Source of the DNA: an uncultured Sutterella sp.
GTDB lineage: Bacteria > Pseudomonadota > Gammaproteobacteria > Burkholderiales > Burkholderiaceae_F
Reading direction: 5' to 3'
Assembly (NCBI GenBank): GCA_900544335.1
Contig: UQUS01000002.1
Coordinates: 16,952-80,951 of the forward strand
DNA length: 64,000 nucleotides
This document shows positions 1 to 8,865 of this stretch, one piece after another (position 1 is the first letter of the stretch; each line of letters starts with the position of its first letter). Made by a program: the position numbers and the translations under genes. The notes below the pieces were generated by a model that did no database searches, was not told the origin of the DNA, and worked only from the letters and a program-made list of their open reading frames with translations.

Positions 1-638
1 AAGGCGGCCTGCTTAAGGGAGTAAACGGTCAAAAGACCGACGTTCACACCCTCGGGAAATGCCCCGCACGCTTGCAACGCCGGTCCGATGGTCCCGACAA
101 GTGGTAATTGCTCGCGTTGTACCAAGCACACGGCATGGGGGTTTCCCATGCTGACAACACCGAAGGCAAAGGAAATGCCGCTTACTTTCGTGCGATATAA
201 AACTGCGTCTTTGCGTGAAACGCTTTCAAAAGATTCCGGGTTAAACGGCACGTTCTTCGGACAAAAATTCGGGCATCCCATATCCACGCGAACGGTTCTG
301 TCCGAAAGGATCTCAGGCGTAATAATCCCCGACATCGTTCGCACGCGAATACGGTCCTTTTGTGTCAGACCGTGGCTTCGCACGTAAAGCGCAAAACACC
401 GAGCACCGTTCCCGCACATCGCAACCTCGCCGCCGTCGGCATTAAAAATGCGATAACAAAAATCCGCCTGTCCCGTTTCATCGGGCTGCACGACAAGCAT
501 CTGATCAAAGCCGATTCCGTAGCGCCTGTCCGCCAATGAGCGAATCGTGTCGGTCGAAAGAGAAAAGGGCTTTTTTGTCGCATCAATGACGACAAAATCA
601 TTGCCCGTTCCCTGCATTTTCGTAAACGATAGTTCCAT
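1..638 (-). CDS. dapF: Diaminopimelate epimerase, 3' part outside the window
   Basis: Interconverts LL- and meso-diaminopimelate, the last step before lysine and the source of meso-DAP for murein, in the cytoplasm. Translation from the ATG at 638 gives MELSFTKMQGTGNDFVVID, the family N-terminus. The motif NADGGEVAMCGNGARC holds the first catalytic cysteine (about Cys75), and a later PEGVNVG segment is also characteristic. The frame is open to the window edge, so the second catalytic cysteine is not visible. It lies 8 bases after an lpxL-like gene on the same strand, a common Burkholderiales order (metK-lpxL-lpxL-dapF). No frameshift is seen in the 212 visible codons. Confidence 0.93.
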   Translation of the reverse strand, partial: MELSFTKMQGTGNDFVVIDATKKPFSLSTDTIRSLADRRYGIGFDQMLVVQPDETGQADFCYRIFNADGGEVAMCGNGARCFALYVRSHGLTQKDRIRVRTMSGIITPEILSDRTVRVDMGCPNFCPKNVPFNPESFESVSRKDAVLYRTKVSGISFAFGVVSMGNPHAVCLVQREQLPLVGTIGPALQACGAFPEGVNVGLLTVYSLKQAA

Positions 639-646
639 AGTCACTC

Positions 647-1540
647 CTATGGTTCGTACAGACTTTTTTCACCCAAAGGACGCGTCTTAAAGCGCCGATG
701 CATCCAGAAGTACTGATCGGGAAACTGTAAAACCCACCGTTCGATTTCTTTTTGAATCCGTCGGGTATCGGCAATGGCATCGGTTGTCGGAAAGTTCTCG
801 AGCGGCTTGGAAATGTGCGTGATGTAGCCGGTTTCGGTCATTTCCGTCACACAAAAAACAACCTTGGCCCCCGTGATGCGGGCTAGTTTGCTCGCTGTCG
901 GAACCGTGGCGGCCGGGACTCCGAAAAAATCGATGAATTCCGAATGCGAACGCCCGTAGTCCATATCCGGCAGATAGTAAAAGGGAAGGTTCTGACGAAT
1001 CAGGCGAATTATCTTTTTAACGTCGCCCGGACCGGTCTTTTCCACAAGAACCGAGTGACTGAAGCGCTCACGACCCTCGAGCGCCGCTTTGTTCCACGCC
1101 GCATTTTTCTGCCGCTGATATAGACCCGCTCCCTGAACGTGTGTGGCAAGAGCCGTCACGGCCGCATCCAAACCGATAAAGTGCGGGGCAATCACCAAAA
1201 GCGGATGTCCGGCTTCTCGGGTGATGTTTTCCAATCCTTCGATGCGCACGAGAGAGCGCACTTGCTCGACTGATCCCGCCCACAAATCCCCGTGATCGAA
1301 AGCCGAGCGGGCAATGTTAAAGCACAGTTTTTTTGCAATTTTCAGGCGTTCGTCCGCGGTTTTTTTCGGAAAGCAAAGCTCCAAATTGCGTAAGGCAATT
1401 TTCCGGCGCTTCGGGACGGCATACCAAAACACCCAGCCCAAGGCACGCGCAAACCGATTGCGGGTCTCCGGCTTCATGCCGACCGTGCTCTTGACGAGCT
1501 TGACGCCCAAAGCGCCGATCATGTCATTGATTACTTGCAC
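647..1540 (-). CDS. Lipid A biosynthesis acyltransferase (LpxL/HtrB family), copy 1
   Basis: Inner-membrane acyltransferase that adds a secondary acyl chain to Kdo-lipid A precursor. At 297 residues it has the family length. The catalytic HX4D motif is HFIGLD (His120, Asp125), and a C-terminal FPDQYFWMHRRFKTRP matches the family's conserved end. The start is a GTG at 1540, chosen because AAGGAG lies 8 bases upstream. It overlaps the preceding paralogue by 10 bases, so the two are probably translationally coupled and act in sequence on lipid A. Which chain each adds cannot be told from sequence. Confidence 0.88.
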   Translation of the reverse strand: MQVINDMIGALGVKLVKSTVGMKPETRNRFARALGWVFWYAVPKRRKIALRNLELCFPKKTADERLKIAKKLCFNIARSAFDHGDLWAGSVEQVRSLVRIEGLENITREAGHPLLVIAPHFIGLDAAVTALATHVQGAGLYQRQKNAAWNKAALEGRERFSHSVLVEKTGPGDVKKIIRLIRQNLPFYYLPDMDYGRSHSEFIDFFGVPAATVPTASKLARITGAKVVFCVTEMTETGYITHISKPLENFPTTDAIADTRRIQKEIERWVLQFPDQYFWMHRRFKTRPLGEKSLYEP

Positions 1541-2424
1541 GAGTCGGACTCCTTGGGCTCCGGGTTCTTCACATGATGCGCCACGCCCTTATAGCGGTTG
1601 TAATTCCACAGATACTGTTCGGGAGTTTTCATCACAGCCTTTTCGATAGCCTCATTCATGGCCGTTGCGTCCGCTAAGGCATCACCCGTTGCCCGGTAGT
1701 CGAGCACCTGGGCATCGAGTTTCCAGCCGCCCGGCACGCGCACGCTTGTCATGACGATACACACCGCATCGAACTGATGGGCCATCTTCATCGGAAAGGT
1801 CATCGTAAAGGCCGGACGCCCGAAAAACGGAGCCCAGACCCCTTCGCCTCGCCCCGGAACCTGATCGGGCAGGCACCCCAAAACGCCGCCCGAGCGCATG
1901 GCGCGAACAATCTTACGCACACCGGACAAATCAGCCGGTGCCGGATCCATCCCGGGGCGCGTACGGCTGCGTTTGACAAAGGGACGAATGAGACGGTTTT
2001 TCGGTTCGCGGTACAAAATCGAAAGGACTTTCCCGCGTTCCTTCAAGATCGCCTCGAAAACGGCAACCGGAATGGCTTCAAAACCGCCGACGTGCGGCGT
2101 CATCAAAATCACGCTCTTACCGGCATCCAAGACAGAAGAAAATGCTTCGACGACACCGGGCTCAAAGGTCACGACTCGGGCAATGTCTTCGTTACTCCGT
2201 CCCCAAAGCCACCCGGTTTCGGCTGCGAGCATTCCGGTATGACGCGATGACTCACGGGCAACGGACTCCGGTAGCCCGACCCGATGAATGTTATTGAGAA
2301 TCTTGCGACGGTACTTGGGCGCCACCGCATAAGCAACGCCTCCGAAAAACGCTCCGGTGCGGCGCAAAAGAGACAAGGGAATCCGACTGACCGCCCAAAG
2401 AAAAAAATCCAATACCGCTTCCAT
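1531..2424 (-). CDS. Lipid A biosynthesis acyltransferase (LpxL/LpxM family), copy 2
   Basis: Second, diverged acyltransferase, 297 residues. HX4E catalytic motif is HVGGFE (His111, Glu116), and the C-terminal TPEQYLWNYNRYKG is the usual family ending. The N-terminal 30 residues are hydrophobic and likely anchor it to the inner membrane. It is the first gene of the reverse-strand lpxL-lpxL-dapF cluster and is divergent from the TPR/lolB operon, so the promoters of both clusters should lie in 2425-2606. The ATG at 2424 has an AGG-type ribosome site. HX4D in copy 1 versus HX4E here suggests non-redundant acyl donors or positions, which is inference. Confidence 0.87.
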   Translation of the reverse strand: MEAVLDFFLWAVSRIPLSLLRRTGAFFGGVAYAVAPKYRRKILNNIHRVGLPESVARESSRHTGMLAAETGWLWGRSNEDIARVVTFEPGVVEAFSSVLDAGKSVILMTPHVGGFEAIPVAVFEAILKERGKVLSILYREPKNRLIRPFVKRSRTRPGMDPAPADLSGVRKIVRAMRSGGVLGCLPDQVPGRGEGVWAPFFGRPAFTMTFPMKMAHQFDAVCIVMTSVRVPGGWKLDAQVLDYRATGDALADATAMNEAIEKAVMKTPEQYLWNYNRYKGVAHHVKNPEPKESDSCK

Positions 2425-2606
2425 TGTTTGCCTGCTACCGCCCCGAAGGGAGTCGGCCTTATTCGTTAACTCCGATAAATCGCCTTAGTATAGTCACTTG
2501 TTTCGGCGAAAACCGAAGTTTACAGTGGTCGGACGGCGTCTCCTACCGTTTGTTACACCCTTTTGCGTTATAGTCCGCGTTGGCAATTTTATTTCCGGAG
2601 ACCTCT

Positions 2607-4301
2607 TTGTTCGGTCCGCTTTCCAAGGTTATCTTTCTTTGCACGACGGCGTTTTTATGTGCCGTCAGTCCGGTCCGAGCCGACCTGACAAGCACACGGC
2701 AGAGCCAAACGGCTCTGGCGGAAATTTTGCTCGGGGAAATCGCCTTGCAGCGGGGTCTGTATGCCGACGCCTGGTTCGCCTACACGGATGCCACGCGCCT
2801 GATGTCCGACAAGGCTCTTGCAGAGCGCGCCTACAAAATCGCCCAAGTGATGAAAGACAAGGGGCGGATGGCCAAATCCAAAGCTCTTTTGGATCAGCTT
2901 GACCCGGATAACGACGTGAACCTTTTGACCCGGGCCCTCGAGGCTTGCAAAGCCGGTCAGTGGAAAAGCGCCGAAGCCACATTGACTCAGGCCGCCCAAA
3001 AAAGCGACGATGTCCTTTCACTATTTGAACAGTTTGCCGAGCAGTCCGCCTTTTTGACCGATAAAAAGGAGCGTTACGCCCTTTTACTGATTCTGCGAGA
3101 GCGCGCCGAACCGAACGCTTACCTCGAGCGAACGCTTGCCTATGCGGCCAAGGACGCTAAGCTCGATCAAAAAGCCCTGCAGCATGCCCTTGCCGCCAGC
3201 GACCTTGCCCCCGATGACACGCAACTACTCCTAGAGAGCGTAGATTTTGAATTTCGCCTGGCACCGGAAAAGGCCAAAGAACGTCTGGCCAAACACATTA
3301 AAGCCTACCCGCAAGACGTCCGTGCACGCATTGCCTATGCCAAAGCGTTGGCCCGAACCGGGAAAAAAGACGCCGCACGCAAGGAAATTCATCGCACCAT
3401 TGCCGCCTCACCTTCCGATGCCCAGGTTTGGTTCCTGTGCGCACTTGTAGCGCAGGAAATGCGCGATTTCGATGCGGCCGTTCGCTATTACAACCGCTTT
3501 ATCTCGCTTGCTCAAACCGATGAGGACAATCGGTACATTCCCGACCCGGCTTACGCACAACTTGCGGTCATTGCGCTTTCTCGTAACGAACCGGAAACGG
3601 CTTTAGATTGGCTTTCGAAAGTCCAAAAAGGCGATAAATACATTCCGGCACGCTTAAAACAAGTTCAGATTCTTCAGGCCCTAGGTCGCATCGACGAGGC
3701 CTGTTCCGTCCTCACGGAGATCCGAACGGATGATGCTGCGCGTAAAGCGGAGTTTTTGTCCTATGCCGGGCAACTTCTTTCCGAAGCCAAACGCCACGCC
3801 GAGGCGATGCGCTACTTGGACCAAGCCGTAAAACTTGCGCCGCAAAACACCGACATTTTGTACCGCACGGCGATGGTTGCCGAACAGCTCGGCTGGATTG
3901 AGCAAGCGCAAATGCATCTGAAAACCTTTATCCGACTGCGCCCGAACGACTCGCTCGGATACAACTCGCTCGGGTACATGTGGCTCGAGCACGGCGTGCC
4001 ACCGACCCAAGTGCGCCCCTTAATTGAAAAGGCGATGGAACTCTCAAAGGGTAAAGACGGCTCGATTGTCGACTCTTTAGGCTGGCTTTACTATCGAGAA
4101 GGGAACCTTACGGAAGCAGAAAAATGGATCCGAAAAGCCCTGGCGCTTGCGCCCGATGAGCCTGAAATCACCCTGCATCTGGCGCAGATTCTGATCGATC
4201 AAAATAAACTCAAAGAAGCGCGGCGCGTTTTAAGCACTCTACTAACAAAAGACCCGAAAAATAGTCAAGCCCGCATGCTTTTAAAGAGAATTTCTCCATG
4301 A
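2607..4301 (+). CDS. Exported tetratricopeptide-repeat protein upstream of lolB
   Basis: Protein of about 564 residues with a Sec signal peptide (MFGPLSKVIFLCTTAFLCAV, cleavage near VRA-D) followed by many TPR units, for example the pairs around residues 400-540 with the W/LG/Y/A/P spacing. It probably scaffolds proteins in the periplasm. The frame can be extended to a TTG at 2580, but GGAG lies 6 bases before the TTG at 2607, which also gives a sensible signal peptide. It overlaps lolB by 4 bases. This TPR-lolB-ispE order is conserved in Burkholderiales. Exact function is unknown; a role in outer-membrane biogenesis is inferred from neighbours. Confidence 0.8.
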   Translation: MFGPLSKVIFLCTTAFLCAVSPVRADLTSTRQSQTALAEILLGEIALQRGLYADAWFAYTDATRLMSDKALAERAYKIAQVMKDKGRMAKSKALLDQLDPDNDVNLLTRALEACKAGQWKSAEATLTQAAQKSDDVLSLFEQFAEQSAFLTDKKERYALLLILRERAEPNAYLERTLAYAAKDAKLDQKALQHALAASDLAPDDTQLLLESVDFEFRLAPEKAKERLAKHIKAYPQDVRARIAYAKALARTGKKDAARKEIHRTIAASPSDAQVWFLCALVAQEMRDFDAAVRYYNRFISLAQTDEDNRYIPDPAYAQLAVIALSRNEPETALDWLSKVQKGDKYIPARLKQVQILQALGRIDEACSVLTEIRTDDAARKAEFLSYAGQLLSEAKRHAEAMRYLDQAVKLAPQNTDILYRTAMVAEQLGWIEQAQMHLKTFIRLRPNDSLGYNSLGYMWLEHGVPPTQVRPLIEKAMELSKGKDGSIVDSLGWLYYREGNLTEAEKWIRKALALAPDEPEITLHLAQILIDQNKLKEARRVLSTLLTKDPKNSQARMLLKRISP

Positions 4302-4837
4302 ATAGACTTCGTCGAACTTTGATTTGCTCGCTTGCAGCCGTCCTAGCCGGCTGCACCACGTTCCCTGGGTCGCAGGAAGCGCCTCTTTTGCGGCGCAAAA
4401 CCGGAAAACTGCTGGCTCGGGACATGTCGGCCCCCTCAAGACGCTTTGCAGCCGGATTTCGACTCGATTCAACAGCCGAGGGCCTTAAGTTAGATTTTCT
4501 CGGTCCTTTAAATACAACACTGGCCCGATTTGAAACCGGTCCCGCCGGGGCGACTTTCCGGCAACCGGGGCATGAACCTTTAACCGGAGAGAACGCCGAA
4601 GCCCTCATGGAAAAGACGCTCGGGTTTTCCGTTCCGCTCGCGGCCGTTGTCGATTGGACCGAGGGACATCCGAACCGCGACCTTCCGTACCGGACGATTG
4701 ACTTAAATGCGTTCGAGCAACTCGGCTGGACCGTACGCGTTTTAGATCGCGAGGCAGACGGCGCGGCGCGTAAACTTTCTTTTACAAAGGACGCTTTGGC
4801 GCTTGTCGTTGTCCTTGACCCGAGAGTAGGTCCATGA
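4298..4837 (+). CDS. lolB: Outer-membrane lipoprotein receptor LolB
   Basis: Accepts lipoproteins from the periplasmic carrier LolA and inserts them in the outer membrane. 179 residues, slightly short for the family. The signal peptide ends in the lipobox LAGC, with Cys18 or so as the lipidated residue. Central segments FAAGFRLDSTAEGLKLDFLG and the later WTVRVLD resemble the LolB beta-barrel. Primary identity is weak, as usual for LolB, so the call leans on length, lipobox and the invariant position between the TPR gene and ispE. Starts with ATGA overlap on the upstream stop and overlaps ispE by 4 bases. Confidence 0.8.
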   Translation: MNRLRRTLICSLAAVLAGCTTFPGSQEAPLLRRKTGKLLARDMSAPSRRFAAGFRLDSTAEGLKLDFLGPLNTTLARFETGPAGATFRQPGHEPLTGENAEALMEKTLGFSVPLAAVVDWTEGHPNRDLPYRTIDLNAFEQLGWTVRVLDREADGAARKLSFTKDALALVVVLDPRVGP

Positions 4838-5697
4838 CGCCTTGCCTTTTCACGGACCTTGCCGCTCCGGCGAAGTTAAATCTCTTTCTACACATCGTCG
4901 GACGCCGGTCAGACGGCTACCACCTCCTTGAATCGGTTTTCGTTTTGATTGATCTCATGGACTCAGTGACCGTTGAGCGCCTTGAAAGCCCGGAAATCGT
5001 ACGCACGGGCGATACGGTCGGAGACCCCGAGAAGGACCTCTGTGTCAAAGCCGCCCGCCTTCTGGCTCAAGAAACCCACTCTCTCCTCGGGGCACGGATT
5101 CATGTGACAAAACGCATCCCTGCAGGCGCCGGCCTCGGAGGAGGCTCAAGCGATGCGGCTACGACCCTGACGGCATTAAATCGCCTTTGGGCTCTTAACC
5201 TGCCGAAAGAAAGACTTCTTGACCTCGGAGCCAGGCTCGGAGCCGATGTTCCGTTTTTCCTTTTCGGGCAAAGCGCGTTTGCCCGCGGCATCGGCAACAT
5301 TCTGACGCCCGTACACGTTCCCGATGCCTTTGCGGCCGTTCTCATGCCCCCGACACCGACATCGACGCAGGAGATCTACCAGGCCGCCGACTTAAAGCGG
5401 GATACGGCACCGGTTACCACCAAAGCCTTTGATGCCGAAATTAAAAAGTACTGGCCGCGCCTTTTCGGGACCAACGACATGCAACCTGTGGCCGTGCGTC
5501 TTAACCCGCAAATCGGCCGTGCTTTGGATATCCTCGGACCCGAAAGCCGCATGACAGGGTCCGGATCGGCCGTCTTTATCCTCAAAAGCACCCGTGAGGC
5601 GGCAAACGAGGCTTTGTTGCAGATTCCGCCCGCTTTTACCGGGTATGTTGCAAAAATTCTCCCCTATCACCCCCTGTATCGGGAATCCGTGGGTTAG
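4834..5697 (+). CDS. ispE: 4-diphosphocytidyl-2-C-methyl-D-erythritol kinase
   Basis: GHMP kinase that phosphorylates CDP-methylerythritol in the MEP pathway to isoprenoids. 287 residues, normal length. APAKLNLFLHIVGRRSDGYH at the N-terminus carries the substrate-binding Lys14. PAGAGLGGGSSDAA (about 96-109) is the ATP-binding glycine loop with the catalytic Asp107, and MTGSGSAVF is the third GHMP motif. ATGA overlap with lolB indicates coupling. The isoprenoid product feeds undecaprenyl phosphate, in keeping with the envelope theme of the cluster. Confidence 0.95.
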   Translation: MTPCLFTDLAAPAKLNLFLHIVGRRSDGYHLLESVFVLIDLMDSVTVERLESPEIVRTGDTVGDPEKDLCVKAARLLAQETHSLLGARIHVTKRIPAGAGLGGGSSDAATTLTALNRLWALNLPKERLLDLGARLGADVPFFLFGQSAFARGIGNILTPVHVPDAFAAVLMPPTPTSTQEIYQAADLKRDTAPVTTKAFDAEIKKYWPRLFGTNDMQPVAVRLNPQIGRALDILGPESRMTGSGSAVFILKSTREAANEALLQIPPAFTGYVAKILPYHPLYRESVG

Positions 5698-5715
5698 AAT
5701 ACGGCGTTTTTCCGT

Positions 5716-5791
5716 AGGGGTGTCGCCAAGTGGTTAAGGCACCGGATTTTGATTCCGGCATTCGATGGTTCGAATCCATCCTCCCCTGCCA
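5716..5791 (+). tRNA. tRNA-Gln (UUG)
   Basis: Cloverleaf of 76 bases with an encoded CCA. The anticodon stem CCGGA/TCCGG closes the loop TTTTGAT, anticodon TTG. The T-arm GGTTCGAATCC is canonical and the acceptor pairs AGGGG with CCCCT. It lies between ispE and prs, the standard place in this order. No separate strong promoter is obvious, so it may be cotranscribed. Confidence 0.95.
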
Positions 5792-5912
5792 GTCCTCCTT
5801 ATCGGCAATCGCGATGCGGAGGCATTAGTGTCGCTGCTATAAGGCGCGAAACAAGATAACCCCTATTTATCCGCATATTCGCCTCGGGCGCTTTATGCGA
5901 AAGGTATCGATC

Positions 5913-6875
5913 ATGTCCGCAATGTGTCCGGATGACGTGAAAATTTTCTCCGGTAATGCCAACCCCAAGCTCGCCCATGCCGTGGCGCAGTATCTGAATA
6001 TTCCGATGGGACGGGCTACCGTCAATCGCTTCGCCGACGGGGAAGTGATGGTGGAAATCAATGAAAACGTTCGCGGTTCGGACGTGTTTATCGTGCAGAG
6101 CACCTGCTCGCCGACAAACGACAACTTGATGGAAGTCATGATTATGGTCGATGCCCTGCGCCGTGCTTCCGCGCGTCGCATTACGGCCGTGATGCCCTAC
6201 TACGGATACGCCCGCCAAGATCGCCGTCCGCGTTCCACGCGTGTGGCTATTTCCGCCAAGGTCATTGCCAACATGCTCCAGAGCGTGGGCGTGAGCCGCG
6301 TTCTGACGATGGACCTGCATGCCGACCAGATTCAGGGCTTTTTCGATGTGCCCGTCGATAACATCTACGCCACACCGCTCATGCTCAATGACCTGGTCTC
6401 GCACAACTATCCGGATTTGATGGTTGTCTCGCCCGATGTGGGCGGCGTGGTCCGTGCCCGCGCGATGGCCAAACTCTTAGGCGTTGACCTCGCGATTATC
6501 GATAAGCGTCGTCCTAAGGCCAACGTGGCCGAAATCATGAACATCATCGGTGATGTGAACGCTCATACCTGCGTGATTACCGATGACATCGTCGATACGG
6601 CCGGCACGCTCTGCAATGCCGCCGGTGCCTTAAAAGAACGCGGAGCCACACGCGTTTTGGCTTACATTACGCACCCGGTTTTGTCGCGTAACGCCGTTGA
6701 AAGAATTACCAACTCCGCGCTCGATGAGCTCGTCGTCACCGATACGATTCCGCTCAGCCCCGCGGCTCAGGCCTGCTCGAAGATTCGCCAGTTAAGCTGC
6801 GCCTCTTTGGTCGGGGAAACCATTTCACGCATCGCGCGTGAAAACTCCGTGAGTGCTTTATTCACGGAAGGCTAA
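5913..6875 (+). CDS. prs: Ribose-phosphate pyrophosphokinase
   Basis: Makes PRPP from ribose 5-phosphate and ATP for purine, pyrimidine, His, Trp and NAD synthesis. Length of about 320 residues from the ATG at 5913, which has GAAAGG 7 bases upstream; an ATG six codons earlier is less likely. Class I PRPP synthetase motifs are present: YYGYARQDR, the metal-binding DLHADQIQGFFD, and the PRPP loop ITDDIVDTAGTL (about 222-233). Followed by rplY after 88 bases. The neighbour order is typical of betaproteobacteria. Confidence 0.96.
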   Translation: MSAMCPDDVKIFSGNANPKLAHAVAQYLNIPMGRATVNRFADGEVMVEINENVRGSDVFIVQSTCSPTNDNLMEVMIMVDALRRASARRITAVMPYYGYARQDRRPRSTRVAISAKVIANMLQSVGVSRVLTMDLHADQIQGFFDVPVDNIYATPLMLNDLVSHNYPDLMVVSPDVGGVVRARAMAKLLGVDLAIIDKRRPKANVAEIMNIIGDVNAHTCVITDDIVDTAGTLCNAAGALKERGATRVLAYITHPVLSRNAVERITNSALDELVVTDTIPLSPAAQACSKIRQLSCASLVGETISRIARENSVSALFTEG

Positions 6876-6963
6876 AGTAAGAAATCGCCTCGGTGCGCGC
6901 TGGTCGCGGCCGCGTCGGGACATTTCTCCTTAAAACATATTTTTCTATTTGGAGTTAAACCTC

Positions 6964-7650
6964 ATGAAAGTCATCGCCAAAACGCGTAAGGTACAGGGAA
7001 CGAGTGCGAGCCGCCGCCTGCGCCGCGAAAACAAGGTCCCCGGCATTTTGTACGGGAACAATGTCGCCGCAACGCCCATTGAAATCGATCACAAGGAACT
7101 GTTCTACGATTTGCAGAAAGAAAAGTTCCACGCTTCGATTTTGACGATGGAACTCGACGGCGCCGATCAGCTCGTCGTTTTGCGTTCCTTCCAGATGCAT
7201 CCGTACAAGAACCAGTGCATGCACGTGGACTTCCAGCGCATTGACCCGAATTCGGACGTCACGATGCGTGTTCCGCTGCACTTCTTCGGTGAGGAACAGA
7301 GCCCAGCCGTCAAGATTGAAAAGGCCTTCGTCAGCCACATTGTTTCGACCGTGGATTTGACGTGCTTACCGAAGGACTTGCCCGAATTTATCGATGTGGA
7401 TCTGTCGGGTATGACAACCGGCTTTACGATGCGTGTGGCCGACTTGAAGTTGCCTGAGCACGTCAAGGCCGTCAACCCCGATCAGCCTGTTGCGACAGTG
7501 ACCACGATTGCCGACGATACGCCGGCTGCCGCCGCTACTGCTACGACCGATGCCGCTGCGCCTGCTGCCGGTGCGGCTCCTGCTGCCGCCGCAGCCCCTG
7601 CGGCCGATGCCGCTCCTGCGGCTGCGCCTGCCAAAGACAGCAAGAAGTAA
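6964..7650 (+). CDS. rplY: 50S ribosomal protein L25, long (Ctc) form
   Basis: Binds 5S rRNA. 228 residues: an L25 domain (residues 1-95, with RRLRRENKVPGILYG) followed by the Ctc/TL5 beta domain, then an Ala/Pro-rich tail of about 45 residues with a final Lys-rich end. The ATG at 6964 has GGAG upstream at 6951-6954, so it is preferred over an in-frame ATG at 6949. The low-complexity tail is longer than in most homologues and is probably disordered. An rho-independent terminator follows directly. Confidence 0.95.
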   Translation: MKVIAKTRKVQGTSASRRLRRENKVPGILYGNNVAATPIEIDHKELFYDLQKEKFHASILTMELDGADQLVVLRSFQMHPYKNQCMHVDFQRIDPNSDVTMRVPLHFFGEEQSPAVKIEKAFVSHIVSTVDLTCLPKDLPEFIDVDLSGMTTGFTMRVADLKLPEHVKAVNPDQPVATVTTIADDTPAAAATATTDAAAPAAGAAPAAAAAPAADAAPAAAPAKDSKK

Positions 7651-7668
7651 TTGACGGCGTTTCGCACA

Positions 7669-7707
7669 AAAGGTTCGCCCGCCCTAATCGGTCGGCGGAC
7701 CTTTTTT
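7669..7707 (+). terminator. Rho-independent terminator after rplY
   Basis: AAAGGTTCGCC (7669-7679) pairs with GGCGGACCTTT (7694-7704) with one mismatch, followed by a run of six T. It ends the lolB-ispE-prs-rplY transcript ahead of pth. Confidence 0.85.
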
Positions 7708-7724
7708 AGTCTAATCTATCGGAT

Positions 7725-8366
7725 ATGCCAGCCACCTACCCCATTAGCCTGATTGTCGGTCTCGGAAATCCCGGGAACGAGTATGTCGGAACCCGTCACA
7801 ACATGGGTTACGACTTTGTCGACGCCGTTGCTACCAAAATCGGCGCCCGCTTTCGAGAAGACGCCAAGTTTTTCGGTCTTGTGACTAAAGCCGAAACAGA
7901 GAAAGGCGCGGTCTGGCTTTTAAAGCCGACAACCTACATGAACCTTTCGGGCTCGGCCGTTCAAGCCGTGCGCTCGTACTTTAAACTCAAACCCGAACAG
8001 ATTCTTGTCGTGCACGACGAGCTGGATTTGCTACCCGGAACGATGAAAATCAAACTCGGAGGCGGAAACGCCGGGCATAACGGCTTAAAAGACATCACCG
8101 AAAAGCTCGGCACACCGAACTTTTGGCGCTTGCGCTTCGGCATCGGGCATCCGCGCGTATTCTGTCCGGGGATGGATGTGGCCGATTGGGTCCTCGGGCG
8201 TCCGACATCCGAACATCGCCAGGCAATTGACGGCTGCATGACCGAAGCCTTAAAGACCCTGGACAATCTGGTTGCCGGAAACATGGACCGCGTTGAACGC
8301 GTTGTCATGAAGTTCGCCCATGCGCCCAAGCCTCAAACCGTCAATCAAAAGGAGACAGAGCCGTGA
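7725..8366 (+). CDS. pth: Peptidyl-tRNA hydrolase
   Basis: Releases tRNA from stalled peptidyl-tRNA in the cytoplasm. 213 residues. Signature GLGNPGNEYVGTRHNMGY carries the catalytic His and substrate-binding Asn and Tyr; KPTTYMNLSG, DELDL and GGGNAGHNGLKD are the other conserved blocks. Follows rplY after a terminator, so it likely has its own promoter in the 7708-7724 region or receives read-through. It overlaps the next gene by 4 bases (GTGA). Confidence 0.96.
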   Translation: MPATYPISLIVGLGNPGNEYVGTRHNMGYDFVDAVATKIGARFREDAKFFGLVTKAETEKGAVWLLKPTTYMNLSGSAVQAVRSYFKLKPEQILVVHDELDLLPGTMKIKLGGGNAGHNGLKDITEKLGTPNFWRLRFGIGHPRVFCPGMDVADWVLGRPTSEHRQAIDGCMTEALKTLDNLVAGNMDRVERVVMKFAHAPKPQTVNQKETEP

Positions 8367-8854
8367 CAATTCAACTTTGCATGAGTGCCTGCCTTGTCGG
8401 GCAGTGCTGCAGGTACGATGCCCGAACCTATCCGAGCATCGTCGATAAACGCCTTCACTACATGCTCAATGTCGGTCAAGTGGCCGTCTTGTGTCCGGAA
8501 TGCTCCGCCGGCCTGGATACCCCGCGCGAAGCCGCTGAAATCGAACGGGGGAAAACGGCCGACGATGTTTTAAACGGCACGGGGCGAGTCCTGACGCAAT
8601 CGGGTAAAGACGTCACGGCCTTTTACGTCAAGGGTGCCGAAAACTTTGTCGCGTTGGCTCGCAAGCACGGCGTTAAAGTCGCCGTCCTTAAGTCCAAGAG
8701 TCCGAGTTGCGGTCCCGACACCGTTTACGACGGCACGCACAGCGGAAAAATCATTGCCGGACAAGGCGTTGCCGCAGCCGCTTTAAGAAAAGCCGGCGTT
8801 ACGCTGTTTGATGAGCACCATTTAAATGAAGCGCTTGATGCGCTTAACAAGTAA
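8363..8854 (+). CDS. DUF523 family protein
   Basis: 163 residues matching the DUF523 family: N-terminal CMSACLVGQCCRYDA with conserved Ser/Cys, CPECSAG, and a Cys-containing LKSKSPSCG near the C-terminus. Function unknown in general; the cysteine set suggests metal binding. Starts at a GTG overlapping the pth stop, with GGAGACAGA as ribosome site. Forms an operon with pth and ychF (11 bases later). Confidence 0.8.
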   Translation: MTIQLCMSACLVGQCCRYDARTYPSIVDKRLHYMLNVGQVAVLCPECSAGLDTPREAAEIERGKTADDVLNGTGRVLTQSGKDVTAFYVKGAENFVALARKHGVKVAVLKSKSPSCGPDTVYDGTHSGKIIAGQGVAAAALRKAGVTLFDEHHLNEALDALNK

Positions 8855-8865
8855 GGAAACACATC

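Noticed and set aside
5799..6404. 201-codon reverse frame opposite prs
   Set aside because: Shadow of the prs coding sequence; His-rich composition is an artefact of reading the opposite strand.
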